From Mucilaginibacter sp. (GTDB taxonomy: Bacteria; Bacteroidota; Bacteroidia; Sphingobacteriales; Sphingobacteriaceae): DNA of 6,312 nucleotides. Under the pieces are notes generated by a model. That model ran no database searches, was not told where the DNA came from, and saw nothing but the letters and a program-made list of their open reading frames with translations. This document shows positions 5,713 through 6,312 of this stretch, piece after piece. How positions within the stretch are numbered: the first letter of the stretch is position 1; each line of letters opens with the position of its first letter. The stretch spans positions 1 through 6,312 of the forward strand of contig JAICXZ010000204.1 in assembly GCA_025934475.1 (NCBI GenBank), given 5' to 3'. The position numbers were made by a program, and so were the translations under genes.

Positions 5713-6312
5713 TTAAAAAGAAGTGTTTGCCGAAGTAGTATCGGTGAGCAACCGCATACAAAAATTGGTATAGAAATTCTTGTCAGCTGCCGAAAATTGC
5801 CACGAAGCACCATAAAAATTTTTCCATCCTGGTTCGGACCTGTTGAGATCGTTATGAAATGCTGGCTTCATATCTTGTTTAAATAGTAGGGTGGCATTTT
5901 TAATATGGATAAACAAAGCCACATTGCATCTTTCGGCTACTAAATTGTTGAAATCATTATAGCCCTCGGTTTTGGACAAAAACTTTCGATTAGTGTAAGT
6001 GTCGTAATAGCTTGTAAGTTCCGATTCGCTGTTGGCCAAAATCAAATAGTTGTCAATCACCTTAAAATAAGGTCTTTTGAATAAGCTAAAGGGTTCGCCC
6101 AATAATATCTGTGGCAGCTTCTCATAATTGAACTGTCCACTGTTATCTGATGTCATCTTACTTATATTGGTCAAAAATGTAAGCAGTTTCAAGCCATCAT
6201 TAATTTGCACGATGCCTATTTTTTCATGATAATGGGTAGTTACAATAGCAAATTCATTGCCGAGTAAATGCGAAAATTCCTTTAATATGCGGATGCCCGT
6301 CTCTATCTTAAC
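5713..6312 (-). CDS. Bacteroidota protein of unknown function, C-terminal part (cut by window edge)
   Basis: An open frame runs from the right edge to the TAA at 5713-5715, giving the last 199 residues of a longer protein. An internal GTG at 6210 is not needed as a start, because the frame continues upstream without a stop and the residues there (ETGIRILKEFSHLLGNEFAI) look like ordinary protein. Visible features are PYFKVIDNYLILANSESELT (81-100), a block with a Tyr-rich SYYDTY at 101-106, NVALFIHIKNATLLF (130-144) and WQFSAADKNFYTNF (171-184). These blocks recall large Bacteroidota hypothetical proteins with DUF3352-like regions, usually anchored by an N-terminal transmembrane helix. No catalytic motif is apparent. 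If that resemblance is right, the chain ends early after the WQF block. Function is unknown and the family resemblance is tentative. Confidence 0.7.
   Translation of the reverse strand, partial: VKIETGIRILKEFSHLLGNEFAIVTTHYHEKIGIVQINDGLKLLTFLTNISKMTSDNSGQFNYEKLPQILLGEPFSLFKRPYFKVIDNYLILANSESELTSYYDTYTNRKFLSKTEGYNDFNNLVAERCNVALFIHIKNATLLFKQDMKPAFHNDLNRSEPGWKNFYGASWQFSAADKNFYTNFCMRLLTDTTSANTSF

Overview
The window looks like a chromosomal stretch from a Bacteroidota bacterium, most likely family Sphingobacteriaceae (Mucilaginibacter/Pedobacter-like). The support is moderate-to-low GC, start codons preceded by A/T-rich sequence rather than strong Shine-Dalgarno sites, promoter candidates of the Bacteroidota type (TTTG, about 19 nt, TAnnTTTG), and Bacteroidota-type secreted and outer-membrane proteins. 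The genus is inferred from overall protein character, not from a database search.

Layout. (1) Positions 1-802, minus strand: the N-terminal 267 codons of rpoN (sigma-54), running off the left edge. (2) 803-983: a divergent intergenic region with promoter candidates on both strands. (3) 984-1394, plus: mscL, a full-length large-conductance mechanosensitive channel, followed by a hairpin terminator. (4) 1493-2359, minus: a secreted ChaN-like haem-binding-family protein. (5) 2360-2501: a compact divergent regulatory region; the plus-strand promoter matches the Bacteroidota consensus exactly and drives rpmH. (6) 2502-4134, plus: rpmH, rnpA, yidD and tsaB, a housekeeping cluster for ribosome assembly, tRNA 5' maturation, membrane protein insertion and tRNA t6A modification. 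rnpA and yidD overlap by 4 nt, and a heptamer-based inverted repeat lies between yidD and tsaB. (7) 4138-5568, minus: a DUF5723-like predicted outer-membrane beta-barrel protein, ending only 3 nt from tsaB. (8) 5713-6312, minus: the C-terminal 199 residues of a Bacteroidota protein of unknown function, cut by the right edge.

Most of the window is ordinary core genome. I do not see a new defence, mobile or biosynthetic system. The most unusual structure is at 3361-3443: five 7-bp units of type AGTCnnA facing five units of type GACTTAA, ending 4 nt before the tsaB start codon. The next most useful observation is the back-to-back promoter pair between the ChaN-like gene and rpmH.
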